Assembly (NCBI GenBank): GCA_960531495.1
Contig: OY482848.1
Location: forward strand, 12,268,565-12,332,564
DNA length: 64,000 bases
Source of the DNA: Zeus faber
Taxonomy: Eukaryota; Chordata; Actinopteri; Zeiformes; Zeidae
Reading direction: 5' to 3'
The notes beneath the pieces were generated by a model. The model was not told where the DNA came from, searched no databases, and saw only the letters and a list, made by a program, of their open reading frames with translations. Of this stretch, positions 33,471-46,400 are shown in pieces (the stretch's first letter is position 1; each line of letters opens with the position of its first letter). The translations under genes and the position numbers were made by a program.

Positions 33471-34580
33471 AAATGGTGGGGTGTCACACACATGTTACAG
33501 ATAGATAACACACTGAGTTTAGGTATAATTGTATTTCGGCTTCACTTTCGCTCCCTCTGATCAGTTTCAACACACGGGCGTAGATGTAAAACTCTAAGTT
33601 CAATTATATAAAATATGTAATTCAATATTTAAAAAATGGAAAAAAGCTCATCACCTGCAATGTTGAACTAAAATCCAATAACTAATTTCCATTTTTGTTA
33701 TTTCTACATTTTTGTACAACAACTTTCTGTAAATACAGTTGCTCCATTACAGCTGTCAAGTATACTGTATTTATTATCTTTGGGGATCTAGAGCTAAGTG
33801 ATAAGACTCACAATAGAAGCACTGTAATCCACCTTCTCTTCTTCTTAGACTTCATTTTAAGACCAGTAGAGAACAGAATTGGACCACACGAACCAGGGTG
33901 TGTGTATGGAAACCACCAATAATGAATGAAGATATCAAGCGAACTCTCGGCTGACCTCTGGGGTGTTTTTCTTGTTTTTTTTAGCCTCCGGACAATGGTT
34001 TACCTTGAACGAGTGTCGATCCTGAGGTTCGGATATGTGCTCCATGCCCTCAGTGATTTTGGAAACAATGCTTTAATTTTACTTGATGACATTTGTAAAG
34101 CAAGTAGTGTGCTTTTCGTTCAGCAACATTTGCGTTCATAATAATTTCCAGAGGGCTTTCCACGTTTTGTCTTTAGTTTCGTCACCGTTCTCTCCTTTTT
34201 ACTAAAAATGATTGAGAAAATAACATATTGACATATCTGTATTTTGATTAAAAAAAAAAAATTATAATTTAGATTTAGAAAATATGATCAGAGTCTGACG
34301 TCTGAGTCCCAATATGAACCACATTTATTCTGGAAGTATATTTGCACACAAAATAAAATAAAATCTGCAATAGCAGTGAACATATGGAAAAGTTCTCTGT
34401 AGCTATGAACTAATCAGGCCCCTCAGATCATTAAAAAGCAACCATCAGGTACATTTTTTTTAAGTTAATTTACAGTATAGGGTTTATGGAGAAGATGATT
34501 TAAACATGTTTTACAGGCAGAACGGGCAAGAATACAGGAGGTGATGCAGCGTTCTGTAGCAGCTGCAAAAATATAATTAT
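33407..34580. other. Intergenic upstream of Ig receptor copy B
   Basis: Contains a (TG)n tract at 33431-33468 just before the receptor start, then AT-rich sequence with no supported gene. The receptor promoter must lie here but no clear TATA or known motif was found. Confidence 0.35.
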
Positions 34581-34886
34581 CTATGTGGTGAGGCTGCGTT
34601 GAGTTATTGTAATCCAATCAGTCTGGTGATCTGTTTTATTTGTGTTGTCCTCTCCTTTGAGGAATACCGATTTGTTCACGTAGTAAAACTGTGGAACTAG
34701 GACTGTGAAAATAAAATCGACTTGACTAGATTTGTCATTCCCGATAGATGAAGCTAGAGAGAGACTTTGGATGATTGTTTGGTCATGATCAGAAAAACTT
34801 AAACCCTGTGGCTCAGCCAGTACAGATCTACCAAAAACAACAATAAACAGGACAAAAGAAACAAGGAGAAGAAACAACAACTTCAA
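34581..34886 (-). CDS. Small secreted-type ORF, unknown (doubtful)
   Basis: A single uninterrupted 101-codon ORF. Its first ~24 residues form a strong signal-peptide-like stretch (MKLLFLLLVSFVLFIVVFG, then VLA). The rest is polar, with two N-glycosylation sequons (NKS, NKT), no Cys pair and no recognised domain. It lies between the Ig-receptor pair and tmc8, and starts only ~40 bp from a pogo-like element. Internal AG sites after pyrimidine runs mean it could be parts of spliced exons instead. Sequence here is AT-rich, so chance ORFs of this size occur. Not recognised; treat as a candidate only. Confidence 0.2.
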   Translation of the reverse strand: MKLLFLLLVSFVLFIVVFGRSVLAEPQGLSFSDHDQTIIQSLSLASSIGNDKSSQVDFIFTVLVPQFYYVNKSVFLKGEDNTNKTDHQTDWITITQRSLTT

Positions 34887-34924
34887 ATGTCATATAAAAA
34901 AAAGTGCGGTCACACTGAAATGCC

Positions 34925-35774
34925 TACCGTATTTTCCGCACTATAGGGGGCACTGTCAATGAATGGTCTATTTTCGATCTTTTTTCATATATAAAGCGCA
35001 CCGGACTATAAGGCGCATTACGCGAAACAAAACAGTCAGGTAAGTCAGTCAGTCAAACTTTATTAAACGTGTTCACAATAACTCTCAACATTGTTCAAAC
35101 GTTAATGAGCGTATTCACAATAACTCCCAACCTTGTTCAGTTGTAACACGTAAAATACAACACAATACACTCACTTTTTCAGTTCATTCCTCGTCCACAA
35201 GTTCTACATCTTCAGTGTGCGAGTTTAACAGTTGGGCGATTACGGCATCCAGCATGCCCGGATCCCTCTCGTCATTATCCGAGTCAGTGTCGTTGCTGTT
35301 ACCTGGCAGTTCAGTGATGATTCCCGGACCCTGTTTTCTCCACAGTGCGGTTCACGGGGATATCAAAGGTGAGGGGAACCTCGTCCACGTTGGCGATGTG
35401 CTCTGGTCGGATCTTCTTTTCAGTAAAATTGTTTTTGCAGTATGGGCGGAAAGTGGCCAGTTTTTCTTCGTAATCTTTTGGCAGTTGCTACGAGACGAAA
35501 GTTCGTGTGCGGATGGAGAGATTACGTCTTTTCATAAAATGAAAGCACCAAGAAGGAACGCCTCAAAAGTCATTGATATTCATGTAGTTTACCAAAGAAG
35601 TACTAAGACATGTTGACAGAGCGCCGTGTACCACACAAAATCGCTTCGAGGTCAGTAGGCACAACCAGAATGAATCCATATATAAGGCGTATTTTCCGGA
35701 CTATAAGGCGCACTTAAAAGCCTTTAATTTTCTCAAAAAACGACAGTGCGCATTATAATCCGGAAAATACGGTA
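34925..35774 (-). mobile_element. pogo/Tigger-like DNA transposon, internally deleted
   Basis: Both ends carry the inverted repeat ACCGTATTTTCCG, each next to a TA (the Tc1/mariner/pogo target). Inner copies of CCGGACTATAAGGCGCA flank the centre. On the minus strand, ~35160-35430 encodes the end of a DDE transposase, with KKIRPEHIANVDEVPL-type sequence then an acidic C terminus (frames partly broken). The catalytic core is missing, so this copy is non-autonomous. The 35480-35640 part is unrelated filler or diverged. Confidence 0.75.
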
Positions 35775-36150
35775 CTTCTGCAGTGAAATAGCCTGACTAT
35801 AATCTGGACAAGTCCACTCTGTTATGCAAAGTGTTCTCCCAGTGTCTTTTGTTATCAATGAAAAGCATTTTGTGCTTTGTGCCAACATTCCTCTCTGGCC
35901 TTGGAAGCAGCAACAGTTCTGCGTTTTGCAGGGATGGTCATTGCAAATGTATTACTTTATTACTATACTCACTGAAAAAAAAAATCTAGAAATGTACAAA
36001 GTGTATAACCACACGTATAACCAGTAATGTGCTATGCTAATAAGCCCAATCTAATTTCTCTGCATTTTGCATAGCGCGTTAACTACAAAAACAGAACCGC
36101 GTGAGGCCCACTCCTCAGGACCTATTCATCTAGGTGAGCTATAGCTGAAG

Positions 36151-36312
36151 CAAGTTCAAGTCCAAGTTCAAATTCAAGAGATTATTTGTCATACATATAT
36201 GCAGTGAAATGTCATGACACCCGGTGATTACGCACAATAAGCTCTATAAGCTGTAAAAATACTTAAAATACTAAAATGTGCGTAACCGGCACGAGGCGCT
36301 TGCGCAGGCGGC
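36151..36312 (-). repeat. LINE 3'-end-derived repeat, inverted relative to 10498-10670
   Basis: Reverse complement of the repeat at 10498-10670 with few changes. Both have TTACGCACATTTTAGTATTT-like sequence, then GAGCTTATTGTGCGTAATCACCGG, CATGACATTTCACTGCATAT, and a tail of GACAAATAATCTCTTGAA with a short GAACTT repeat. Same tail type as the LINE ending at ~9370. Ends ~55 bp past the tmc8 stop codon, probably in its 3' UTR. Confidence 0.7.
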
Positions 36313-36368
36313 TGACTTGGACTTTCCAATAAGAGGAAACATGCCGGGACACGTGACATCATCATCTC

Positions 36369-39300
36369 TCAGGCTCGCGGAGGTGATTGCATGGGGTCCA
36401 CAAATTGGTCGGAAGGTTGGTCCGGCCCAGTGCCGGCGGTGTCCGCTCTCTTCCTTTTGCTTTGTTTCCGGAGCAACGTTGCATGTTGTTTCACGAGAAA
36501 ACGCTTGTCCGAAGTGCTCTGTAAAATGAAAGATCGTCTCAGTATTTCCACAGCGTTTTCTCTGAAGGCGAATAGCCCAGACTTTTTACCACGACTTACT
36601 ATGACCAGCATATCTTTCAGTCTCTCGATGGCTCTCTGATTGGCTCGTCCCCGCGACACATAGGAAGTCAAGATCACACTGAGGAAACATGATTTCACAT
36701 TATTATATTAAGTCAGCGATGAAAGGCCGAATGTATAATCATTTGTTGATTAAATTTTTCAATGCCAAAGCCACCAAATATCTAATTACGCAATTTGGCT
36801 TGAGAAAACCAACTTGACCACTATAAGTGTTTTAGTATCGTTGTCACAACGTGAGGAAAATAGACAACGCGAATTTAGTGATCAACATAAGAAAATATCT
36901 CTTTATGGGTGCACACAAAGATAAACATATGCAAGGAAAATATCTTTGCGCATGTTTCCAAGTAGACAGGCCCATGGCCGCGCTTACATTTCCGACAGTA
37001 TGAGCGGCAGAGCGAAGCCCTCGGAGCTCATGTAGCGCAGAGCATTCTGGGCCAACGTGGGGAGGCTGTCCAAGCACACACTGGTCACATTAAACACACT
37101 GGCGCTGCCAAACGGACCAGAGGAGGACGTGGAGGACCTGGCACACAGACGAGAGATTTAAAAAAAAAAAAAAAAAGAGGCCTAACGAGTTGCCCATGAG
37201 ATATGCGAGGGGGGGGGGGAATAAAGAAAGAGTCCGAATGAAGAGTTGTGCCGGGGTACATGATGTCCATTAGTTCAGGCCTGAAATATGACTTGGTTTC
37301 TCTGCTGTGGTTTTTCTCTCTCTCGTTCTCACATGTAGAGATGGATGGCCAGCGCGGTTGCGGCCATGAAGAGACCCAGAAGTAACATTAAGTGGAACAA
37401 CACTGAAGAACTGGAGGCTCTGAAAATCCTCTGCTCTGGAACGCAGCATCGCAGCACGTTGAACTATCCGGGAGCAGAACGATAAAAATAAAATAAAATA
37501 AAAAACACACAGCAAACAAGCAAACAAACAAACAAAAACGGTCACGGAGTGGAGAAAATCAGAGACGTGTGTCAACATGAAGCGACGGCGAAATTGAGAA
37601 TCAGTCGAGAACGCCGATCAGAAATAAATATGTGCTTCAAACTGCCATCCGTCAAAACCTTCTTGATGTAGAATGTCGCCACCAGGGTCACAGTTCCAAG
37701 GAAAGGCAACAGGGGGCAGTAGTAGAGTCCTGCCCAGGACACCGTCTGCTTGTAGACCAGATCAAGCACATTGAAAGGGATGAGGAAGTGCTGTTGGCCT
37801 GACCACCGTGCGAGCCGGCATGACGGGCACTTTTCCTTCAGCAATCTGTGGCACATGGGACAGAAGGCTCGGGAAGTCAAAAAGGCCCTTTATTTATTTA
37901 TTTTTTAACCAAAGTTGAACGATGATAACTACAGCATGGACCATGACTCCAATGTGTTGTTTCGCGGCACAAACATAAACATACTGCAGCGAAACATATA
38001 ACATAAAGCACATTTTTCAGCGTTTCAACGATATTCATTATATTCCCTGAGAATGTCTCGAAGACAAAAATGAGATGGTTCATTCCAAAGCCAACCCACA
38101 TTCTGGGGTAGGCAAAGAGCAGTGTGTTGCAGAAACAGGCGAGGAAGTCGAACACAAAGAGCTTGTACATCTCCCGGCCGAACCGGTGCTCCCAGCACGA
38201 CGGGGAAATCTGCAGACACAAGAAACGTGTTAGGTAGAGAATACGGGTTATTCCCAAAACGGATGTCTCGCGTCAAACGTCGCAGCTCGTTCTTAACTCA
38301 CTGGCTGACGGAAGAGGAAGAATAGGAAGATCCCGAGTGAGGCCAGCTTAAGAAAGATGCTCCTGCAAAACAGAAGTGGCAAAATGATCATACTGTGTAT
38401 TATATATACAGTATATATTATATGAATATTCTGCATATTGTACATAAGTCAAAAAGATTATTTGCATTTCTGTCTTGGTCTTTACCTCACTAGGGTGGTG
38501 TTGACCTGCGTGGTGAGGGAGTAATCCTCAAAGGAGGAGATCTTACGGAAGATGTGAGGAAGAATCAGGTTGACCAGAGTTATGACAATGGGAGGGAGGT
38601 ATTGGAGGAAGATCCTGTTCAGCCAATGGTGCAGGCTCTGAGAGGCGCAAAGAGAGGAAGATCTCAGACGTCCCGTTCAGAGTGCGCGCACCCTACGTTA
38701 ACGCAACCGCCTCCCACGAAAGAGGTGGGACCGTCTGGTCGGACGCCGGGATTGAAGTCTCACGTTCTGGCTCTCGGACTCCAGCGTGGTGGCGTAGAAG
38801 ATGAGGCAGAAGGCCGCGCCCAGCAGAGTCAGCACCAAGAAGTTCAGGAAGATCCTGAGCAGGTAGAGGCGAATCCACTGAGCCAGCGTCCTCTGAGCTT
38901 CACGCAGGTGGAATCTCTGCTCCTCCAGGTGCAACTGCGGGGGGGGGGGGTGGGGGGGTACACCAACAGGACGGAGGCAAGACAGGGTGTTTGCCGCGGC
39001 ACCTTTCCACTGGACATGACCGTGAGTTTTTGCAGCTTTGGTTGCATGGCGGCTGTGTCGTCCCCTCACCTTGAGGTCGTTCCGGATGAAGCCGTGGTTG
39101 AGGCAGGCGGACGCCGGGCCTTGGACGGTGAAGTCCCAGCCACAGAAGATCTTGAAGCTCACGTTCACGTTATAGCGGTTGCCCAGCAACCAGCTGTGCT
39201 TGTAGCCAACCACCATTCTAACGAAGACGTTTAGAGTAACTATTTTGATACATTTAGATGAGCTGCAGATCTAAGGTATAATAGTGCGTCATCTGGAATC

Positions 39301-40895
39301 GAATCATTTGTAATTTGACAGATTATTTTTTTTTATTGATTGTCATGTCACACGGACCTGCGCACCACCATGATCACACTGACGATGAGGATGGTGAGAA
39401 TTCCGGTGAAGAAGAGTATAGGTGTATTAAAGCACGGCCAATTCAAGGAGCCGCGTGTGTAGAACCCATAGAAAACTGGAGAGCGTTCAAGGAATCCCTA
39501 GCAGATGTAGATAGATAATACAGTGAAAGGAAGTTAAAAAGGATTTTTACCTTGAAAAGCAACAACAAAAACACTCACCGTCCCCAGGAAGAAGTCTAAC
39601 ACGGAGTCATTGCCACCAAAGATGAGAGGATCTAAAAAAATTACACAATAGTGTATTTTAGACTATGTCGGCTTTATTGTGGTTTATATTATGCAGTTAA
39701 GACACGTCACTCACCAGTATTGTTGCCTCTGCCATAAAATACTGTAGGCCCCAAAATAAAAGATAGTACAAACACACAATGTAGTATGTTTAAGTACACA
39801 AGATATCTGAGGAACAGAAAATAGGCCTTGACGCCAACTCCAAATCTACCTGTAAAAGACAGCACAGGTCACGTAAGGCCTTGCAAACAATAAGTAACGA
39901 TAAGCTCCATGTGAGAAACAATGCAAAGTCACACTGTGGGGCCCCTATTACTTTCAACAGTGTGGAGAATGTGTTGCCATGGCGACAGCTTCGATACAGC
40001 CACGCGAACATGCCCTCGCAGTCTCTTGTTGTTGATGCTCTGGCTGCGCCTCCAGGACTCCCAAAACCCAATGTTGCGTGTTTGCAGCTTCCTCTGTTCC
40101 CTGTTGGGCAGGTGGAGCAAAGACGGAGGCGAGAATCCAAATGCATGTCGAAAACAACTCTGGATCTTTCATATTTTTTTTTTTAAGTTTCATCTCTCTA
40201 GGTACTGTATGGTCACCGACGCGTCTTGGTCGGAGCTAAGAGCCAAATTTCCGTCGAAGCAGTTGTTTAAGGTGTGCCGTGTGATGAATCCCACCTAATT
40301 TCTCTTTTCCCCCGAATGGATATGGCCAGTTCTCTGAGAGGCTTGGAGGACGCCTTGTCTCTGGTCCCATTGGACGGACCACCGTGGAGAACACTGTCTG
40401 TGGGTTCTGAGTCCCTCCAGTCACTGGGTCCCGTTCCCCGGGGGCGGGCGGCCTGGACGCTGGGAAGCTGCTCCAGGATCTCAGCCTGATAGTACCCACA
40501 CACTTCCTCAGACAGAGCAGAACAACTGCTCTCCTCTGTGGGCGGGCAAGCAGATAACAGACGCCCAAAATGGATTTTCAACATTGATTGAACATCTATT
40601 TTTCTCACCGCAAGCAAATAACGTAAGAACATGTTTACATTTCATCATCAACTATAAAAACCCCTTAAGGGATAAATGGTAATGGTTACAAAAATACAGT
40701 AAAGACGCGTAAACATACTCATCAACGCACGGACATTCACATGCAGGGCAATTGATGTTGAAATCCAGAATCTATCTCATGCACTACACACACATAAACA
40801 TTGAGCTCAACCGTCATGCAGGCATAAACACATTTTAATCATTTTCATTTACCCGAGAGAAGTCTTGCGAAAGTGACACTTTTGTGTTCGTCCAT
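36369..40895 (-). CDS. tmc8: Transmembrane channel-like protein 8 (16 exons, complete)
   Basis: Multi-pass TMC-family protein (EVER2 in mammals), located in ER membranes and partner of TMC6. Exons in transcript order: 40895-40853, 40535-40295, 40100-39952, 39849-39715, 39631-39579, 39497-39358, 39217-39070, 38934-38764, 38637-38486, 38362-38302, 38209-38100, 37845-37659, 37463-37333, 37137-36988, 36678-36600, 36518-36369. Phases close and give 699 aa (human 726). Signs: PLRELAISIRGKREIR before the membrane part; TM1 RFGVGVKAYFLFLRYLVYL; RSPVFYGFY loop; a run of TMs; the TMC signature CWEHRFGREMYKLFVFDF (exon 11); SGPFGSASVF loop; final helix then RANQRAIERLKDML. The C-terminal exon (KQSKRKRADT) is the least certain. 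It is head-to-head with tmc6, which fixes it as TMC8 by synteny. Confidence 0.93.
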
Positions 40896-42199
40896 TTCTT
40901 CGTCTTCTTGGCTTCCTTAATTTGACATTCATGCAAGCGCGGTCTCCTTGCAGCTCACAGAAAACACAGCCGCAGGCGACAGAGCCAAACAAAATCCAAC
41001 ACAACCGTAATGATTCTGAAGAGGATTGTACTCGTGTATTTTCTTAATTTTTGCCAATCTTATCATCTCTATTCTATGTTGAGGTGAGAACGGATCTGGA
41101 GTAAACGGAGCCTCCCAATTCAGACGTAGTGGTTTATCTTCCGGCCTGTGGAGCCAATAGATATGTCTGTTAAAAAGTAGACTGGCAGCAGCTCTCGGGC
41201 AGGTTTCAGGAAATCACATGACCGGATACAAAAGTGTTTTTGGTTTGTGAAACATTGAGATATACAGAAGAAGGAAATAAATACAAGAATACCTCATGCC
41301 ACACACGAACACACGCACACCCACGCACACACACACACACACACACGCACGCACGCACACATACAGTCAAGATGCAATTAAAAAAATTGTATAGAATCTC
41401 TCTGGTTAGAATCAAAGTCAGATTTATTTAGTCCAGTGTAACATATTATATAGTCATTTATATTGTAAAGAATGTAAGCCAAGTCAAAGAACAATTATTT
41501 GTACAGCTCTTGCAGCGGTCTGAGGGTATTTTACAATGTCATTGACAACAATTGCATATTACATTTGAATATTGCATATTCCTTCGGGATGTTTGCACAT
41601 TAGACAGTGCGCAACCTGGTATGCGTACTATGTGAATTGCACTAAGGCGTTGACAATCAACCACTGAAGTACTCATCTAGAAACATTTTTCCATCCTGAA
41701 AACATTCAGCAGAAATGTGCTAAACACCCACTCAACCTCCGAAACATTAGACCAGCAATCAACAGTACATTTCCATCACCGTCTGTCAGGCAGCCAGAGT
41801 AGAAGCAGAAGGCAGATTTCCATCTGACTATTAGAGAAGTTTTATTACTGTTACCTATGATCTCACATTTAAGGAAGATTAGATAAGAAATGTTAAGCTC
41901 ATAATAGAGCGTTGGGACACTGTAAGACAGTGTCGAAATAGTGTCACAGTGCCGAAATAGTCTCTGTTGAAATAGCTGTTTAAGGGCTGTCGTATTGTAT
42001 ATGAGAGGCTACAGTAATGATCTGAGATTTTGTTTTGGGTTTTTTTTATTAGGTGGACTATTTATATCAGTGCAGTCGTCACATATGACGCCGTGTGTGG
42101 GCCTGTGGGCGCGGCCAGGTACAGGTGAGTCAGGCAGGTGAAGGGAGGAGCCCGAAGTCGGAAGAAAACGTTCACCAACAGGTAGGGCTATTCGATCTA
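40896..42199. other. Intergenic between divergent tmc8 and tmc6
   Basis: No coding signal. Has a (CA)n tract at ~41308-41362 and a duplicated AGTGTCGAAATAGTGTCACAG-like unit near 41930-41965. Presumably holds regulatory sequence for tmc8 and perhaps tmc6. Confidence 0.35.
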
Positions 42200-42760
42200 T
42201 TCTACCCTTTGCTATGTTTTCATCTCTGTCCTCTTTTTTTTATTTTTTTTATTATTTAGGCGCAACTTAAAGAAAAGTCTTTGCCAGTCTATTCTGCATT
42301 TGGCAGCATTTCGTCATGGCGCTGACGAAGGGGCAGCCCCCGACGAGCGCGAAAAGGACTGCGCCACTCATGTAGACATTTTGAGGGGAGGCGTGTGTGT
42401 GTGCGTGAGACGCGAAAATAAAACGCACAGTTAACACACGGTGCGGTCACTTGGACGCCGGTGCACTTTCACACAGGGAGTTTCCCGGGCGCGGAGACAG
42501 CCTCCCGTGACGCAGTCCCACAAAGTTGTCGCAGTCTCGGAAGTTTAAAGAGTCATTTGGGTTTTTTTTTTTTTTTTGTTTTTTTTTAAGACCCCGCGAA
42601 AGGAAATGGTTCGTCCCGGCTGCCCGGTTACCCACGCGACGCGGAGCCGGTGGAACAGGTCGGTCAGAGTCGTTTTCAGAACCGCCGGAGGATATTTTTT
42701 GGGGGGAGTTCTGTTGCAGGAGTAAGTTTTCCCTTCACACCCCCCCCCCCCTAATTTACC
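42200..42760 (+). promoter_or_regulatory. tmc6: Probable tmc6 promoter / 5' exon region
   Basis: Locally CpG-rich block upstream of tmc6, with CGCGAAAA-type motifs, GCGCGG and several CpGs between AT-rich flanks. The tmc8 start is 1.3 kb away on the other strand, so the block could be a shared bidirectional promoter, as in mammals where the two genes' 5' ends adjoin. A 19-codon ORF starts at 42316. The first exon boundary could not be fixed. Confidence 0.3.
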
Positions 42761-43149
42761 ACTAATTTACCACTTTTATAAACAACGTGTTTGTGTCAGA
42801 TTGTTTTTAGACGAACGGCACCCCGTCACATCAGTCTTTCGTGGTAACTGAAACGCTTTCACGAGAACGGTCAGAAACCGGTTTGGAGGTTACGGACACA
42901 GATGTTTGCAATCCGTGTTTTTTTTTGCGATTCAATACTATATCGTAGGTGCTATTAACAATATTAATAATAGCATTTAGCTGCGGATGTGCGGTGTAAT
43001 TCACGTGCGATATTTGTTTGGGTGTTCCGCTGGCGTCCTTTTGTGTGAGGGCAGAGATTGAAGCTGAAGACCACATCTTGACAAATCGCCTTTTATTCCA
43101 GGATGAAATGCGCTATAACTCCCATGTGAGCCTATGGATGCCGCGTGTA

Positions 43150-43163
43150 TTGTTATTGTTATT

Positions 43164-43202
<39 letters not shown>

Positions 43203-43206
43203 ATTA
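43150..43206. repeat. (TTG)n microsatellite
   Basis: Trinucleotide GTT array with TTA at both ends, upstream of the tmc6 coding exons. A (CA)n/(GCAC)n tract follows at ~43351-43402. Confidence 0.85.
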
Positions 43207-43409
43207 TTAGTAGTATTAGCCTGTGCTGTAAAAACAAACAAACATCGAAGTAATTTAAAAAGTTCTAAGAGGGAGGCTTGGGGCATGTACATTTGGAGGA
43301 CTTTCTTTCACACAACTTTCATGCGGGGGGGGGGGAAACACTCACGTACACGCACACACATACACACACACACACACACACACGCACGCACGCACGCACG
43401 CACAGCCCT

Positions 43410-45958
43410 TACGTTGCTTCAGCCTTGGCTTTGCAGGTTTTGGCGAAGTAGCCTATAATTAAGTTGTCATTCCGCCGTGCCTTCGTGTCGTGAATACGTT
43501 GCAGCATTAACCGTATGCTGTGTTTGTGCTTTTTCTCGCAAGCCAATGAGTCCCGGCTGTGTTTGTATCGCATACATGTTTTCTATTTTTCCTCTCCATT
43601 TTTTTTTCCTCCCCATTAACCCTTTCCATACCCCTCCCTTTCCCCATTTTGACCCTTGACAGATAGGACCTTTTTTTTTTTTTTAATATTTTTATTTGTT
43701 TTTTTTTTTACTTTTATCTCCACCTTCTTTCTCCTCCATCCACCCTGTTAAGACAATAATAGATGCCACAACATGAAGTTATACATGCCAACATATCATA
43801 TTGTTTCATTGAAGTTTTCCATCGCCATCATCCCCTCACTCATCTTTGTAGATTCTGTTAAATCAACCAATAATGGCAGACTCTATTGGCCCTCCCCCAT
43901 ATTTTGCTTTGTTCCTCTACTGCCCGCTGTTGTTTTTTCCCACTGGAGCCTGGGAAGTTATGATCACACAGTCGTCAAAAGCTCTCGGGACGCACACATT
44001 TCTTACACCCTTTCCTCCTCTTTGTCTATATATCCTCCAATAAATCCATATACTGTTTTTCTGTTAAATAATTTGAGACATTGATGTGACATTAAGCTGT
44101 GTTTGAATATACATCTTTGTAAATGTCTGGGCTTTGTTTGTTTACACGTCTCTCCCGGTGAGTGATGTTAAACACGGTGTCTTTAAAGCACTTTGAGTTG
44201 GGTTTGTGCTGGATGTCCAGCTTCCTTCTTAAATCAGCTTTCTATGAATCGTCCGCCCATAAGTAAAGACACATGTGGTAAATCTGTAGAACGTTTTCCC
44301 CATTCCCTATCCCCAGGGTGTTTTATTTGGCAATAGCACCGATCTAAACTCTGAACTCGGTTAGATTGTGTTTAAGTATTTGTCCCACCCCCTCAAAATC
44401 ATTCTCTATATTGACTAGGACCACTTATGTGTAAGTAGAAACACACATACTGTATATATACAAGCACATTATTCTCCAAGCCACTACAGCTCTCACAGTC
44501 AAAGAGAAACAGTATGACTAACCACTCCAGCAATGCTGATGTCAGTCATTCTGCATTATAGAACTGTGTGTCGTTGTATTGCATTGCATAGAGCCACTTT
44601 GGGTGTCACCACTGTGTGAGCGCCAAAGACAGGATGGACAGAATCATAGTGGTAGATAGAGGAAACAAAAGGAAACTCAATACGCAATAAAAAAAACAAC
44701 TATATGGAACAAGACATTAAAACAAGGTTATAGGAGACTGTCATCTATTCTTGAAACTGAGATACTGGAAGTATGTTAAAGTGAATGGGGACAGTTCAGT
44801 GAAATGTTTTGATATAGCTTAAATTAGCATGTTGAGCAGGCTGAAAAGACAAACGCCTATGATTGAAAGACAGTGGACTCTGAAATCTGAAACCATTTAT
44901 CAGTGTCTTGGCTATTTGCCAGAGTCTGTTCGTACTGCCTGGTCTGCCGTGTTGAAGTCGCACTAGATCAGGAAACAGCAGAGACCTCACCCCTATGCTA
45001 CCAAACACACACATACACTTACACACACACTCGTCATGGACAGCATATCTCCCATGATCTCCCATGATATCATGGTGTTGAGTCATGGCATGTTAGATTG
45101 AATACATAAACAGGGGTTATTCTTCCAAATTGGTTAAAATATGACCTGTGGTTTTTTTTTTGTTTGTTTCTAAGCCAAGAATGCATACATTTTAGCATAC
45201 TGTAGATGACCTCAGTGGTATTAGACCGATTTACCCAGTCAGTCGTGTATTTGGATGCGTATGAGGTATGTGAGCACTTGAGCTGTTTATCTCACCACAA
45301 AGCAATGATTAAATGGAATTTATGGCTCTTGATCATGGTTTATTTGTCCAGAGTTCTTCATTAAACATTATTGGGCTACAGCTCTTAAAGTTGTTTTGGA
45401 CTGTTTGAGGAAAATACTTTAATTGGACACAAATGAATATCTGGTTTCCATTTTCCCTAATTCTAAGCATTAATAGTTTTTATAGCATTGGCTTGGAATC
45501 ATGATGGACAACTAAAGATGTGTTTGCAAACCACTGGCAACATGTTTATACCTGTGATCAACATTTATGTGCACTTGTGTGCAATTAGGGAAATCATGAA
45601 ATTGAAATTTGTCCTGTACATGGACATCTTTTAATGCAAACACAACGGCATGCTAACACATACTCCGACCTCAGCATGACACACATATTCATTCAGATAA
45701 TGAATCACATTGTCTTTGCCCACATGATTATTCATCAAATAAGGTCCTTCCATTTGCAGACATAGCACTTGTCACAACCAGCAGAACAATGGAGAACTCA
45801 TGACATAGTGACATAATCTCCAGTGACTTGACATCTCTGTGACAATTTTCTTTGTCGTATTGCCTCAATCTTTATAGATCCTTCATTTTGGCTGCACAAA
45901 AAGTTTAATGTTTAAGGCTTTTCCACGGGTCTTATTTACCCAAACTCAGAGACTCATG
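43410..45958. other. Presumed tmc6 first intron; no gene seen
   Basis: AT-rich with T-runs at ~43670 and ~43700 and one retroposon-type tail at ~44185 (AAAGCACTTTGAGTTGG). No domain-bearing ORF on either strand. Confidence 0.4.
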
Positions 45959-46279
45959 TTACAACCTGGGTCGTCTTTTCCTCTTCACTTTCCCCTTTTC
46001 CTGGCCCTTCCTATTCATTCCCTCAGGTGGATTATTGGATATTGAGTCACAGAGTTCTTTAAGTCCCTGTAAAGCAAAATAAATGTGTTTTGAGTTTGTC
46101 ACACCGTGAAAATGTGTTATTAACCACCCAGCCAAATTTGAATTATGAAGGTTTAAAAATCGTGAAAGAAAAGGCACTTCTGCTCTGAGACTCTGGGGGC
46201 GTGTCCGCTGAAGACATTCAAACCACGCCCAATTGCGTTAATGGCGTTAAACATTTACATTGGAGAAGGTAGATTCCAT
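45959..46279 (-). CDS. Candidate two-exon microprotein (42 aa), antisense upstream of tmc6 coding exons
   Basis: Exon 1 46279-46259 (ATG, encodes MESTFSN) ends at AAT|GTAAAT. Exon 2 46066-45959 follows the acceptor TTTGCTTTACAG and runs in phase 0 to a stop. It encodes 35 residues starting GLKELCDSISNN and ending in a very basic KGKVKRKRRPRL that looks like a nuclear-localisation signal. Composition of exon 2 differs from the surrounding AT-rich, repeat-poor DNA. Family not recognised. Against it: tiny size, only a moderate donor, and exon 2 alone would be unremarkable. An LTR-like or promoter-like stretch with TATAAA (~46625-46640, minus strand) lies ~350 bp upstream. Confidence 0.35.
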
Positions 46280-46359
46280 GTTTAAATGTTCTGCTAAACC
46301 CAGTCCTGTCACTCTAGTTGTTCACCTCAAAGCGCCACTGTCTTGCTGTGGAACTCCCC

Positions 46360-46400
46360 GCTTTCCGTTGCCCCCTGCTGGCTCGTCCGCAGACCAGTCG
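46360..46400. promoter_or_regulatory. CTCF-like motif in a small CpG-rich patch
   Basis: Minus strand GAGCCAGCAGGGGGCAAC matches the core of the vertebrate CTCF consensus and lies in a CpG-containing patch. Function is inference; motif matches are common. Confidence 0.3.

Noticed and set aside
38554..39234. 226-codon plus-strand ORF
   Set aside because: Antisense shadow of tmc8 exons 7-9.
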